Notes: generated by a model not told the origin, from the letters alone. Counted from the stretch's first letter, positions 10,319 through 19,530 are shown. The stretch is 64,000 nucleotides of DNA from Betaproteobacteria bacterium (GCA_004293675.1 READ01000016.1:44473-108472); one strand, 5' to 3'. Numbers and translations: made by a program.

Positions 10319-10832
10319 CGAAATGACGACGCGCCTTACGGCGCTAGGACGACGCAACCTTTTCGGTTGCTAGGACGCAAAGCTCGATTTGTACTGGTCT
10401 GCTTTTGCTCTTGGATACTCGTTGTTTTTTCTCATCTGATCTACGTTACTTAACACCAGCTCCGCAGGCTAGATTAAGGAGCAAACCCAGCATTTCGAAG
10501 CGCAACGTAATGCTGGGTTTTCAACCCAGCCTACGCTCTTCGTCACCCCGGCGCAGGCCGGGGCCCACGCCCGATCTCTCGCGTTGCTGGGGTCTAGGGC
10601 GTACCGGCCTGCGCCGGTATGACGAACCCAAAGGCGTGGATATTTGCCTGCGCCGCTATGGCTAGCATTTGCACAGTTGCGCTCCGATTTGAGTGCTGAG
10701 TCATATTGCGAAACAGCGTAGAAAAAACAACGAGTATCCAAAACCACAAAATTAGATGGATACGAACCGAGCTTTGCGTCCTAGCCACCGAAAGGTTGCT
10801 TCGTCCTAGTTGCGAAGCAACGTCGTCATCTC
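10319..10832 (-). repeat. 514-bp nested inverted-repeat element between imuB and dnaE2
   Basis: Outer arms 10319-10386 and 10767-10832 are imperfect inverted copies (both read ..CTAGGACGCAAAGCTCG at the inner end, with ATGACGACG at the outer end). Inner arms 10411-10431 and 10721-10741 (TTGGATACTCGTTGTTTTTT) are perfect inverses. The centre holds smaller hairpins (CCCAGCATT / AATGCTGGG; CCGGCGCAGGCCGG; a CCTGCGCCGG repeat). The element fills the gap from 9 bp before the dnaE2 start codon to 11 bp after the imuB stop codon. No transposase frame is present. Confidence 0.85.
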
Positions 10833-10843
10833 GTCCTAAACGT

Positions 10844-12271
10844 TTACGCGAAGATGCCCTGTAGATACCAATCGTTTCGCAAGCGCTCTCTAAACACCCA
10901 CAAGGCGCGATGATCGTGGGTGCGAGCGATGTAGTAATCGCGCTGGGTTTCGGCCTGTCCGTCGGGTTGTGACCAGGCTTCAACGATGCGTTCTGGATTT
11001 CGTAAATGCACTGAATCGATGAAATGATCGATTTCTTTTTTCGATAAGCTGCGCGGCGGATTGATGATCCAAATCGGCCGCAGCCTATTGTTTCGGGCTG
11101 TGTCGCTTGTGAACTCAGCGCGTGATTCGGGCAGGGCGTTGCTGTTGTGATGCGGTGAACTAAGCGACTGTGAGCCCATTCGTAATTTGAGGAGATGCAG
11201 GAGCGATTTCCAATTTTGATCGGTCTCTTGGTGTCGTTCGAATAAATCAGTTTCCACGAAGCGCAGTGAGTCAATACGCTCAACGGTTAATTCAATCCTA
11301 GAGACTTCGTGGGCGATGGGATTTCGCTCTAACCGAGCGTTAAGCAGACGCAGCCAATCGTTGGCCTTATAGATCGGTTGCGCCGCATCAACGGACAGAG
11401 CGGTGTGTTGAATACTGCCTTGGCGAAATAGCCATTCGATGTGTTGTGTGGCAGCGGCACGGCTTTGCAGAAATTTTTCTTGGGATATCAGCAATTGCTC
11501 AACGCCAGGCATCCAGTGAGTCGATTCGCGTGCTAAATCCATGAACTCAACATGATCTTCGAAGCGCGTTAAGGGCTGCCAATACGCCAGCACTTCGTTG
11601 CGCTCACCGTAGGCTCGTGAAAGCGCATTGATCGTTTCAACACCAAACCGTTTAGCGAGCGCAGACGTTGGTAATTTCCTGAGCGCACCGACGTGATGTA
11701 GGTTCAGTGCATGCCAATCCTCAATGCATTGCGCCGAAAAATCGGTGCAATCAAACGCCAAGTCATCCAGCCACTCATCGATATGAGTTTCGACCAGCAG
11801 TTGCCGGTGCGCTCTAGAAAGCCAACGTGCGCCAGAAGCGGTCGGGGCAATTACGGTGTGCGCTCTAATGCGAAGCTGCGTGATCGTGTTTTGTACATGT
11901 TTTAGAAGCGCTTCGGCACCGTTAAACAATTTGATCGATGCGCTGATGTCAAGCAAGGCACCGAAGCCCGATTGCAGGTGAATATTGGGCGTGTACGCTG
12001 CTAAATGCGCCGCCAATTGCTCTAACAGCGCGGTTTCTCGGAGCGGTTCGCGTGGCAGCGCAACCAAGCCATCGCACATGGCGTGAGCAGTAGCTAAGTT
12101 GATGTGATTGTGAATGCCGATTTTGGCAGCCATGCTGTTGCGCGCCACAATGTGGGTGCGTGCCGCTTCACGCTCGTAGACAACCACCGGGGCTGTTTCG
12201 ACCAAGGCTCTTGAAAATGCTTGGAGTGGTAGCGCGGGAAGGTATAGGGCGAGCCAGAGCACAGCAATCAC
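10844..12271 (-). CDS. imuB: Translesion synthesis protein ImuB (Y-family polymerase-like)
   Basis: Inactive Y-family polymerase relative that links DnaE2 to the beta clamp in the SOS mutasome. The 475-residue protein begins MIAVLWLALYLPALPLQAFS, with the N-terminal palm-like fold followed by little-finger and C-terminal regions; the acidic triad of active Y-family enzymes is not evident, as is known for ImuB. The C-terminus (YYIARTHDHRALWVFRERL, then WYLQGIFA) is typical of the family. It begins 11 bp after the imuA stop codon, so the two are co-transcribed. Confidence 0.94.
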   Translation of the reverse strand: MIAVLWLALYLPALPLQAFSRALVETAPVVVYEREAARTHIVARNSMAAKIGIHNHINLATAHAMCDGLVALPREPLRETALLEQLAAHLAAYTPNIHLQSGFGALLDISASIKLFNGAEALLKHVQNTITQLRIRAHTVIAPTASGARWLSRAHRQLLVETHIDEWLDDLAFDCTDFSAQCIEDWHALNLHHVGALRKLPTSALAKRFGVETINALSRAYGERNEVLAYWQPLTRFEDHVEFMDLARESTHWMPGVEQLLISQEKFLQSRAAATQHIEWLFRQGSIQHTALSVDAAQPIYKANDWLRLLNARLERNPIAHEVSRIELTVERIDSLRFVETDLFERHQETDQNWKSLLHLLKLRMGSQSLSSPHHNSNALPESRAEFTSDTARNNRLRPIWIINPPRSLSKKEIDHFIDSVHLRNPERIVEAWSQPDGQAETQRDYYIARTHDHRALWVFRERLRNDWYLQGIFA

Positions 12272-12282
12272 AGCAGCAAGGT

Positions 12283-13122
12283 TTATTGAAGCGTATGGGT
12301 GCCGGGTTGCTTGGCGATCAGCATGCCATCATCAACGCTTGTTCGAGCATTGATTGGCATGCCGTGAGCGACTGCATTTCGAAGCGCTTTGTCGGCACTA
12401 AATTGTGCGTAGAGACGTCGTTGCACAGCAGCGCGATCAAGTGTAATTAGCGGCCGAGTCAGCAATCGACCGCGACACTTCAATATTTGCAATTGAATTT
12501 CAACATCATCCGCCGCAAAGCCACAGCGCAACCAAGCCGGTGAGTGCTGCTGCATACAGGCATTGCTGCGAAAATGAATCAACACGGTTTGTGTGTTCAT
12601 CATCGCCAGTTGCAAGCGGCGTAGCACCTCGGGCGTACAGGTATTGCGGCTCCACAGCAGCACCATGCCCGGCAATCCCGTTTTCAAAATTTGTTCGGTG
12701 CACCATAAATTTTCCTTTTGCTTTTTGTTGGAATGTGAAGCTTCAGCGGCATTGATTTGTGTGACGCGCGCCGGATCAATGCCCGCATCAATCAATGCGC
12801 TGGCAAATAATTCGTGGGGCGCACCCACGCAAAGAATCTGACGTTTTTCTTGGCTCAATCGCGCCATGGCGGGCAGTACCAACGACATTTCGCCGCAACC
12901 CACACGATCCGTCATGATTTCGCTCATGGCACCTACGGGCCAACCGCGCCAAGGCAAAAATGCATCCAGCACGGCGAAACTAGTGGCAATTCCAGCGCCG
13001 CTTTCTGCGCCCGACGCGCTGCTATCCATGGCATCGAAACCCACACGCACCTGGGATTGCAAGCCAGGCTCGGCAGCAAAAATTTGCGCCGCAGAGAATT
13101 GATTTCTAAATAAAACATCCAT
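12283..13122 (-). CDS. imuA: Translesion synthesis protein ImuA (RecA-like)
   Basis: First gene of the SOS mutagenesis cassette. The 279-residue protein resembles the ImuA/SulA-like RecA-fold family: ATSFAVLDAFLPWRGWPVGA followed by MSEIMTDRVGCGEMSLVLPA in the place of a Walker region, then LCVGAPHELFASALIDAGID. The N-terminal extension before the conserved core (about 55 residues) is longer than usual. The start ATG lies only 2 bp from a LexA box, so either the mRNA is nearly leaderless or the true start is downstream (Met32 at 13029 is in frame). It is divergently oriented from the 296-residue gene at 13255. Confidence 0.92.
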   Translation of the reverse strand: MDVLFRNQFSAAQIFAAEPGLQSQVRVGFDAMDSSASGAESGAGIATSFAVLDAFLPWRGWPVGAMSEIMTDRVGCGEMSLVLPAMARLSQEKRQILCVGAPHELFASALIDAGIDPARVTQINAAEASHSNKKQKENLWCTEQILKTGLPGMVLLWSRNTCTPEVLRRLQLAMMNTQTVLIHFRSNACMQQHSPAWLRCGFAADDVEIQLQILKCRGRLLTRPLITLDRAAVQRRLYAQFSADKALRNAVAHGMPINARTSVDDGMLIAKQPGTHTLQ

Positions 13123-13124
13123 AA

Positions 13125-13140
13125 CTGTGATTTTATACAG
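13125..13140 (-). promoter_or_regulatory. LexA box (SOS operator) of imuA-imuB-dnaE2
   Basis: CTGTGATTTTATACAG fits CTGT-N8-ACAG exactly, with flanks aa/ta as in the enterobacterial consensus. It lies 2 bp before the annotated imuA start codon and is the only perfect site I noticed in the window. SOS control of imu operons by LexA is established for proteobacteria. Confidence 0.88.
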
Positions 13141-13254
13141 TATTTTTGGATTGTCAGCATTTTTTTGAATTCATGTCAGTAATCGCCATCCAAGATCAAA
13201 TTTTTGATCTGTTCAGCTACATTTAAAAAACACCCAATCCGCTGTGAGCAAGCT

Positions 13255-14145
13255 ATGTCCACCCATGATTTCAACGCGTTCATTGAGTCAGCGTGGAACG
13301 ATCACGCAGATGATCCCAAAGCGGTGGCCGCAAGACTGCAAAGTTCAACACAGCTCATTAATGCAGCCGAGTATGTGGCACCGTTTGCACGCATCACGAC
13401 CCACGTTTTCGGCGAGCATTTAGGCCGCTGGAGCGAAGGTATTACGTTATTGCAATCGCTTCGAAGCCTGTCCGCTTGGGACGTCACGGCACACGGCGGT
13501 GTGATCGATCGAAATGTTGCTGCGCTGCGCTTTTGCGACACAAGCGATCAGGCTACAGCCAGTGCCGCGCTACAAACGTTCAGCCTTGAAGACAAAATCT
13601 CGGTATTGGCTACGGCTGCTGCATGTTTGGCTGGAGCAGGGCAGAGCGACCGAGCTGCACCTACCCTTGATGCGGCCATTGAGCTCGCTGATACGGGGCT
13701 CAAAGACGGTTCACCCGCATTTCGTGCGCTCGCTATTGCGGGCAACAACATCGCCGGTACGCTAGAAGAATTACCCGCGCGAGACGCTGCGCAAACCGCC
13801 ATGATGCTTAAAGCCGCCAACGCTGGAGTACGCTTTTGGACGTTGGCGGGCACCTGGCTTGAAACCGAGCGCGCGTATTACCGGCTAGCCAACAGTTTGA
13901 TCGCTGCCAATCAGCCTGCCGAAGCCATCGAGGCAGCCACTCGCTGTATCGATATTTGCGAAAAAAACACCGCCCCCGCATTTGAGAAATTCTTTGGTCA
14001 TGCCATGAAGGCCATAGCGGCTCGAGCCGCCGGTAAACCTGTCGAATTCGACGCGGCGAGAATGACCGCTATGGCGCAATACGAAGCGGTGCCCGATGAT
14101 GAAAAGTCTTGGTGCAAGCGCGAGCTTGATTTGTTGGCTGCTTGA
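13255..14145 (+). CDS. Conserved hypothetical protein, helical repeat (TPR-like)
   Basis: Predicted soluble protein of 296 residues, starting MSTHDFNAFIESAWNDHADD. It is almost entirely alpha-helical in composition, with Ala-rich pairs of helices (LAIAGNNIAGTLEELPARDA; YRLANSLIAANQPAEAIEAA) that resemble tetratricopeptide repeats. No catalytic motif is seen. An upstream ATG (13204) in frame is possible but the chosen ATG is preferred because the upstream extension has no protein-like composition. It is divergent from imuA, and the LexA box lies 115 bp before its start, so SOS co-regulation is conceivable but unproven. I do not recognise a characterised family. Confidence 0.75.
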   Translation: MSTHDFNAFIESAWNDHADDPKAVAARLQSSTQLINAAEYVAPFARITTHVFGEHLGRWSEGITLLQSLRSLSAWDVTAHGGVIDRNVAALRFCDTSDQATASAALQTFSLEDKISVLATAAACLAGAGQSDRAAPTLDAAIELADTGLKDGSPAFRALAIAGNNIAGTLEELPARDAAQTAMMLKAANAGVRFWTLAGTWLETERAYYRLANSLIAANQPAEAIEAATRCIDICEKNTAPAFEKFFGHAMKAIAARAAGKPVEFDAARMTAMAQYEAVPDDEKSWCKRELDLLAA

Positions 14146-14231
14146 TGTGTGTTGACTAAAAAAACAGCTGTTTTTGATTGGCGGATTCAACCCCGAATTA
14201 CAAAATTTGGCTTTCCAGCTTTTTGTATGAG

Positions 14232-14315
14232 TGCCATATAAAATAAGGGCTACAGATCACTATATTTAAGTATTGAATATCAAAAAAAACGTCTGAAAGT
14301 GCCATTTTAAAAGGC
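14232..14315 (+). repeat. Short bipartite inverted-repeat element, copy B
   Basis: Conserved arm TGCCATATAAAATAAGGGCT at 14232-14251, second arm TGCCATTTTAAAAGGCG at about 14300-14315, AT-rich spacer of 48 bp. It lies between the TPR-like gene and the LysR gene, same strand. Confidence 0.75.
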
Positions 14316-14385
14316 GTCAACGGCAAATGCCAGGGCTATTTGATCCTTGATACATGCGGTCGCAGTTCACTGATAAATTCGCCCT

Positions 14386-15321
14386 ATGAACCGCTCTGAA
14401 AAACAAGCTGGCAGCCCGCAAACACGCTTCCCATCGATTGATGCGTTGCGTGCATTTGAAGCGCTGACACGGCTGGGCTCCTATGACAAAGCCGCCACTG
14501 AGCTCTCGATCACCACCAGTGCGGTGAGCAAGCGGATCGCCTCGCTTGAGTCGCTGGTCGGCGCAACGCTGTTTGATCGGAGCGGACGTTCGCTGGTCGT
14601 GACCGCAGCGGGCAAAGAATACGTCGAGCAGGTGCGCTCCGTGTTGTCGCAGTTTGCAGCCATTGGGCTGCATCAGCGCACAGCGCAATCGCAAACGCGG
14701 CTCCGAGTATTGGCAACCCCCACCTTCGCTCGAGAAATTTTGGTGCCCAACCTGGGCCGTTTTACTGCCGCGCACGACGAATGCGAAGTTGAAATCGTGG
14801 TCGCCATTCCTTATTTGGACATGGCAGTGCCCGATTCGGACGTCGCCGTGTCCTTCGGGCCGCGCTTTGTTCGACGCGGCAACGACGCACCGGCGCAAGA
14901 GCCGTTGTTGTTCGAACCGGTCTTCGCCGTTGCGTCGCCCGCAATCGCCAAAAAATTTCGCCTTCGTAAACCTGCTGACGTGTTGCGTACCCCCTTAATT
15001 CGCTGTCCGATTGAGCCATGGCTTCCATGGTTTAGCGCAGCAAAAATTGATTCACCTGAACCCGCCAGCGGCGTCAAACTCGTGGATCTCGGGTTGTCAC
15101 TTGAAGCCGCCGCATCGGGGCAGGGTGTGGCGCTGGCCCGCGCCAGCATTGTTCGACGCTGGCTAGAGCGTGGCGAACTGGTTGATTTGTTTGAAGTGCG
15201 CGCCGCGCCTCACTCAGGCTACAGCTTGACAGTGCATCGCGCAGGGGATGTAGCACTTGATTTTGCGAAGTGGCTGCGAGACCTCTGCGCCAGGCTGGAA
15301 CGTAGTTCGCATCATCGATGA
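14386..15321 (+). CDS. LysR-family transcriptional regulator
   Basis: DNA-binding regulator of 311 residues. The N-terminal winged helix-turn-helix is clear (FPSIDALRAFEALTRLGSYD, then ELSITTSAVSKRIASLESLV and LFDRSGRSLVVTAAG), followed by a type 2 periplasmic-binding-protein-like effector domain. Similar to the GcvA-like branch by the opening FPSIDALRAFEA. It precedes the FMN-dependent hydroxyacid dehydrogenase by 88 bp on the same strand, so that gene is the most likely target; this is inference from position only. Confidence 0.93.
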   Translation: MNRSEKQAGSPQTRFPSIDALRAFEALTRLGSYDKAATELSITTSAVSKRIASLESLVGATLFDRSGRSLVVTAAGKEYVEQVRSVLSQFAAIGLHQRTAQSQTRLRVLATPTFAREILVPNLGRFTAAHDECEVEIVVAIPYLDMAVPDSDVAVSFGPRFVRRGNDAPAQEPLLFEPVFAVASPAIAKKFRLRKPADVLRTPLIRCPIEPWLPWFSAAKIDSPEPASGVKLVDLGLSLEAAASGQGVALARASIVRRWLERGELVDLFEVRAAPHSGYSLTVHRAGDVALDFAKWLRDLCARLERSSHHR

Positions 15322-15409
15322 AAATTTTTCCGGAATCGTTTTCGCAGTACTGAACTGTCCCGATTAACATTGCGACAAATTCCTCAGTCGCAACGTTTGC
15401 AAGGACACT

Positions 15410-16567
15410 ATGCCCATCATCACCAACATCGAAGATCTTCGCGTACTGGCTCAAAAACGCGTGCCCCGTATGTTCTACGACTACGCCGATTCGGGCTCTT
15501 GGACCGAGAGCACTTATCGAGGTAACGAAACCGATTTTCAAAAGATCAAGTTTCGTCAGCGAGTTGCGGTCAATATGGAAAACCGCTCGACCAAAACGCA
15601 AATGATTGGGCAGGATGTATCCATGCCAGTTGCGATTGCTCCAACGGGCTTGACGGGGATGCAGCACGCCGACGGCGAAATTCTAGGGGCGCGCGCGGCC
15701 AAGAAATTTGGCATTCCCTTCACGCTCTCAACCATGAGCATTTGCTCGATCGAGGATGTGGCTAAAGGCACCGACGGGCATCCGTTTTGGTTTCAGCTCT
15801 ACGTGATGAAAGATCGAGATTTCATCAACAATTTGATTGATCGCGCGAAGGCCGCCAATTGCTCAGCGCTGGTGCTCACGCTAGACCTGCAAATTCTCGG
15901 ACAACGACATAAAGATATAAAAAACGGGCTCTCTGCGCCGCCCAAATTAACCATTCCTAACATCATCAACATGATGACCAAACCGCGTTGGTGCGCTGGC
16001 ATGCTCGGCGCAACCCGGCGTGATTTTGGCAACATTGTGGGCCACGTCAAAGGCGTGGAAAACATGAGCTCGCTCGGCGCTTGGACGGCGCAGCAATTCG
16101 ATCCCGCACTTAACTGGGGCGATGTGGAGTGGATTAAAAAACGCTGGGGCGGCAAGCTCATTTTGAAAGGCATTCAAGATGTTGAAGACGCCAAGCTCGC
16201 CGTTGAATCGGGCGCTGATGCATTGATCGTATCGAACCACGGCGGCCGTCAACTCGATGGCGCCGAAACCTCGATCCGCGCCTTGCCTGCCATCGTCGAC
16301 GCTGTCGGTAAACAAATCGAAGTGCACATGGATGGCGGCATTCGAAGCGGCCAAGATGTCCTGCGAGCCACGGCGCTGGGTGCCAAGGGCACCTACATTG
16401 GCCGCGCTTGGTTGTACGCGCTCGGTGCAATGGGCGAAGAGGGCGTGTCGAAATGCCTTGAGCTCATTCACAAAGAACTCGAACTGTCCATGGCGTTTTG
16501 TGGTCACACCAATATCAATACGGTGGACAAAGGCATTTTGCTGCCGGGGACGTTTCCCACCGCTTAG
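15410..16567 (+). CDS. FMN-dependent 2-hydroxy-acid dehydrogenase (L-lactate dehydrogenase-like)
   Basis: Flavoenzyme of 385 residues that oxidises an L-2-hydroxy acid such as lactate to the keto acid, with a TIM-barrel fold. Visible family marks: MPVAIAPTGLTGMQHADGE, FTLSTMSICSIEDVA, FWFQLYVMKDRDF, and the catalytic block SNHGGRQLDG with the active-site His, then GGIRSGQDVLRATALGAKG and a phosphate-binding GRAWLYAL. Best compared with LldD, but mandelate or glycolate oxidising relatives share these blocks, so substrate is uncertain. The ATG follows a reasonable ribosome site (gcaaggacactatg). A LysR gene lies just upstream. Confidence 0.93.
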   Translation: MPIITNIEDLRVLAQKRVPRMFYDYADSGSWTESTYRGNETDFQKIKFRQRVAVNMENRSTKTQMIGQDVSMPVAIAPTGLTGMQHADGEILGARAAKKFGIPFTLSTMSICSIEDVAKGTDGHPFWFQLYVMKDRDFINNLIDRAKAANCSALVLTLDLQILGQRHKDIKNGLSAPPKLTIPNIINMMTKPRWCAGMLGATRRDFGNIVGHVKGVENMSSLGAWTAQQFDPALNWGDVEWIKKRWGGKLILKGIQDVEDAKLAVESGADALIVSNHGGRQLDGAETSIRALPAIVDAVGKQIEVHMDGGIRSGQDVLRATALGAKGTYIGRAWLYALGAMGEEGVSKCLELIHKELELSMAFCGHTNINTVDKGILLPGTFPTA

Positions 16568-17076
16568 GCTTAAACAACGCATGATCTGGACGACAGAAAA
16601 CGTTGCCAAGACGAGCGATGAAAAATTGCCACGGCAGCCGCCACCGCTGGCGACGCTAACTGTCGTCAGTTGATCGTATCGACGATGTTTGGTTCTACGG
16701 TGCGTCGACCCGCCGTCGCGAAGTGCGGATGATCGGACCCAAAGAATAATCTGTGTCAATCTGTGTTAAATCTGCGAAATCTGTGTCAAAGAAAGCGCTG
16801 GTATTCGCGGCGCTACCCCCACCGGAGCGCCAGATTCAACACGCTTGCCAACTGCCCTTAAAAACGCAGAACACAACAGCCGTTTTCTGACGCAGATTTC
16901 GCAGATTTAGCGCCGATGGACACCGGTTTTTAAGGAAGCGGCGAAGCGACCCACTGTTTGAGCGATGAAAGTCAGTTGATCATATGGACGATGTTTCATC
17001 CTCTGGGGCGTTGAGCTGCGTTCACGGCAATTGTGCGAACGAACTAAACTGTGTGCTCTGAATTCAAGGAAATGCA
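16568..17076 (+). repeat. 509-bp non-coding spacer with inverted and duplicated sequence
   Basis: No gene is visible. A cluster of ATCTGTGT units lies at 16749-16790. AAATCTGCGAAATCTG (16768-16783) recurs exactly inverted at 16893-16908. A second motif, CAGTTGATC followed closely by GACGATGTTT, occurs twice in direct orientation near 16668 and 16974. Confidence 0.7.
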
Positions 17077-18099
17077 ATGGATGACGGGGCAGCGCAGTTC
17101 GCACGGAGTATTGATGAAGCGCGTGATGCCGGGGTGATTGACGCCGAAACGGCCGATTCACTCAAGCGGTTCAACGTGGACAAATCGAGTCGCCCGAATG
17201 ACGTGGAGCGACTCAGGGTGTTTTCTGGCTTTAACGATTTTTTCGTGGTCGTGGCCAGCGTGATTTCGATGGTGGCGGCGTTTAGCATCGGTATGACTAT
17301 GGCAGCGGGGGTTGGTCCGCTAATGGCCGCCGTGATCGCTTGGCTAGTCTTGGAAGTCTTTGTTAAAAAGCGCCGCTTGCCACTGGTTGGCGTGGTGGTG
17401 GCGGTTGCCTTTTCTGGGTTTCTTTTTGCGGCTGTTTCCACGCTATTGGAGGCTGGGGATGCGCCAGAGTGGCTCGTCGTCGTCGCTGCCGCTGTGATCA
17501 CCGCGACGGCGTCCTACGCAGCTTGGAGACGGTTTGCGGTACCCATTTCAGTGGCTACCGTGGTCGCGGCAAGTCTGGTGCCGCCAGTGGTGATGGGGGT
17601 GGCCGCTTTTGAGTCGAGCGGTGGAATCAACGCCATTTGGTTGATTTTCGTGGCTGCCGGGATGGCGGTGTTTTGCTACGCCATGCGATGGGACGCCGCT
17701 GATCGCAGCCGAACGACCTACAAAGCTGATGTAGCGTTTTGGCTGCATATTCTTGCGGCCTCGCTTGTGGTTCATTCGGTGTTCACTTGGCTCACGAGCT
17801 TGCTCGAAACCAATGAAATTTTGTGGATTTCGCTGGTGGTGGCGCTTTACGGCTTGCTTGCATGTATTTCTATCATCATCGATCGTCGCGCATTGATGGC
17901 TTCAGCGCTCATCTACTTACTGATAGCTGCAGCACAAGTGTTTAGCGACTCGGGAGCAGTCAAATCGGGCTTTGCGGTGGTCGCGCTTTTGGTGGGGCTG
18001 AAACTTCTGTTGCTGTCTGTGTATTGGATACCCGTGAGACGAGTGGTGCTGCGATTGGTCCCACCGCGAATCCGAGACTTGGTGCCACTAGCGACTTAG
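17077..18099 (+). CDS. Multi-pass membrane protein of unknown function
   Basis: Protein of 340 residues. The first 45 residues are soluble and charged (MDDGAAQFARSIDEARDAGV), then about nine to ten hydrophobic helices follow to the C-terminus, ending with a basic tail. The short N-terminal segment with EARDAGVIDAETADSLKRF recalls the start of DUF2157-type membrane proteins, which are present elsewhere in this window, but the similarity is too weak to assign a family. A near-ribosome site (ttcaaggaaatgcaatg) precedes the ATG. It stands alone after a 509-bp spacer. Confidence 0.8.
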   Translation: MDDGAAQFARSIDEARDAGVIDAETADSLKRFNVDKSSRPNDVERLRVFSGFNDFFVVVASVISMVAAFSIGMTMAAGVGPLMAAVIAWLVLEVFVKKRRLPLVGVVVAVAFSGFLFAAVSTLLEAGDAPEWLVVVAAAVITATASYAAWRRFAVPISVATVVAASLVPPVVMGVAAFESSGGINAIWLIFVAAGMAVFCYAMRWDAADRSRTTYKADVAFWLHILAASLVVHSVFTWLTSLLETNEILWISLVVALYGLLACISIIIDRRALMASALIYLLIAAAQVFSDSGAVKSGFAVVALLVGLKLLLLSVYWIPVRRVVLRLVPPRIRDLVPLAT

Positions 18100-18464
18100 C
18101 TGCGCGGCATTGCGCTTAAGAGCAGGCACGCCAGTGGCCAAACTTGGAGAGCTCAAAACGTGGAAAGCTCACAACGTGCATAGATTGCCCGTATATCCAG
18201 CGACTAGCGGATGTTGGTTCTCAACGCTCTGATTCAACAGAGCGCCAAAGTGGAGTGATCGCAGCGCAACCCTAAGACCTCGGCTTCACCACCATTTTCG
18301 TCATTCCCGCGAGGACGAGAAACTATCGTGGACGAAGAGCGGCGCTGCCTGCGTAGACAGAGTTTGCCTCTGTGTCCCGTCGAAAAGCAGCGTGATGCAA
18401 GCACCCTCTCCCCAACCCTCCCCCCCGGGGGGAGGGAGCGCAGGGCGAGCTCAGCGCAGTGCAG
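18100..18464. repeat. 365-bp non-coding spacer with CCCTCTCCCC palindrome
   Basis: No gene is visible. At 18402-18440 there is a copy of the palindromic repeat family CACCCTCTCCCCAACCCTC followed by CCCCGGGGGGAGGG, the same family found inserted in ileS. A partial CATTCCCGCG repeat lies near 18303. Confidence 0.75.
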
Positions 18465-19334
18465 CTACATCTCAACGGGAATCACGCCGCCGAGTTTTTC
18501 GGTGATGTCTCTGGCCGTGTGAGCCACCAGCGGGCCGAGCTTCAAGATGCGCTCGTCGGTCAATCGCGCGATGGGGCCAGCAAGAGAAATAGCGCCCAAA
18601 GGCTCCGCGAATTCGTCGTAAATTGGGGCGGCGACGCAGCGCAGACCCATCGCGTTTTCTTCATCATCGTAGCTGTAGCCACGGGCTCGGATGGTGGCTA
18701 GTTGCAGGCGCAGCTGGTCGGTGTCGATGATGGTTTTTGGCGTCATCTTTTGCGGCTTGAGCTCGCGCAGCAAACTCACCAATTCGTCTTCGGGGAGCGC
18801 AGAAAGAATCGCTTTGCCGGAGCCCGAAGCGTGCGCCGGTAGGCGCGACCCGAGGCGCACGAGCATGCGCATGACTTCGTGGCACTGCACTTGAGCGATA
18901 AAGCACACATGCGTGCCGTCAAGGATCGACAAGTTAGCCGTTTCGCCCGACGCTTCCATGAGTTTGCGCAAGTGGGCATGCGATTCGCCGACGAAGTCAC
19001 GGTTTGACACAAACGCGCAGCCGACACGATACGTTTTGAGTCCGATGTACCAAAGCCCGGAATCGTTGGCTTGCACCACAAAACCCATGTCGGCTAGGGT
19101 GTTCAACAAGCGATGCGCAGTGGATGGCGCGAGCCCTACGCGGTTTGAAATTTCGGTGAGCGAGATGCCGCCCTCGGATTCTGCGAGTTGCTCCAACAAC
19201 GACAGGCCGCGCGTCAAACTTTGTACGCCGCCACTGGAATTCGCTGCTACGCCTTTCTTGGCGTTGGCCGAGGCTTTGGGCAGGCCGCGTGCTGAGGCGG
19301 CGTGATGGGCAGAGGCAGCGGAGCGTGGAGGCAT
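18465..19334 (-). CDS. IclR-family transcriptional regulator
   Basis: DNA-binding repressor or activator of 289 residues. After a low-complexity Ala/Ser-rich start (MPPRSAASAHHAASARGLPK) comes the winged helix-turn-helix (GVQSLTRGLSLLEQLAESEG; LTEISNRVGLAPSTAHRLLN) and the IclR effector domain (SGKAILSALPEDEL; LRCVAAPIYDEFAEPLGAIS). An in-frame start at 19541 is rejected because the extra residues look non-coding. It lies downstream of a Bug-type binding-protein gene on the same strand with a terminator between them, and may control it. Confidence 0.92.
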   Translation of the reverse strand: MPPRSAASAHHAASARGLPKASANAKKGVAANSSGGVQSLTRGLSLLEQLAESEGGISLTEISNRVGLAPSTAHRLLNTLADMGFVVQANDSGLWYIGLKTYRVGCAFVSNRDFVGESHAHLRKLMEASGETANLSILDGTHVCFIAQVQCHEVMRMLVRLGSRLPAHASGSGKAILSALPEDELVSLLRELKPQKMTPKTIIDTDQLRLQLATIRARGYSYDDEENAMGLRCVAAPIYDEFAEPLGAISLAGPIARLTDERILKLGPLVAHTARDITEKLGGVIPVEM

Positions 19335-19530
19335 ATTCGCAGATTCGATAACGTTGGGTGGGAAACGATGGTGCGTCGCAGCAGGCAGTTTATCCGAGGC
19401 GATTACTTGATTTTGTCGAATCAATTGCCCAAACGAAAGTAGGGGTTCCGTAGCGTGGAACGAGCGGTGGAAGCAATCCGTCCTGTCCCCGGTCGCAGTA
19501 ACGCGTTTCTTTATAAACAATTGGCTTGAA

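Noticed and set aside
14157..14175. Palindrome AAAAACAGCTGTTTTT after the TPR-like gene, as terminator
   Set aside because: No loop and only a short stem; too weak to call.
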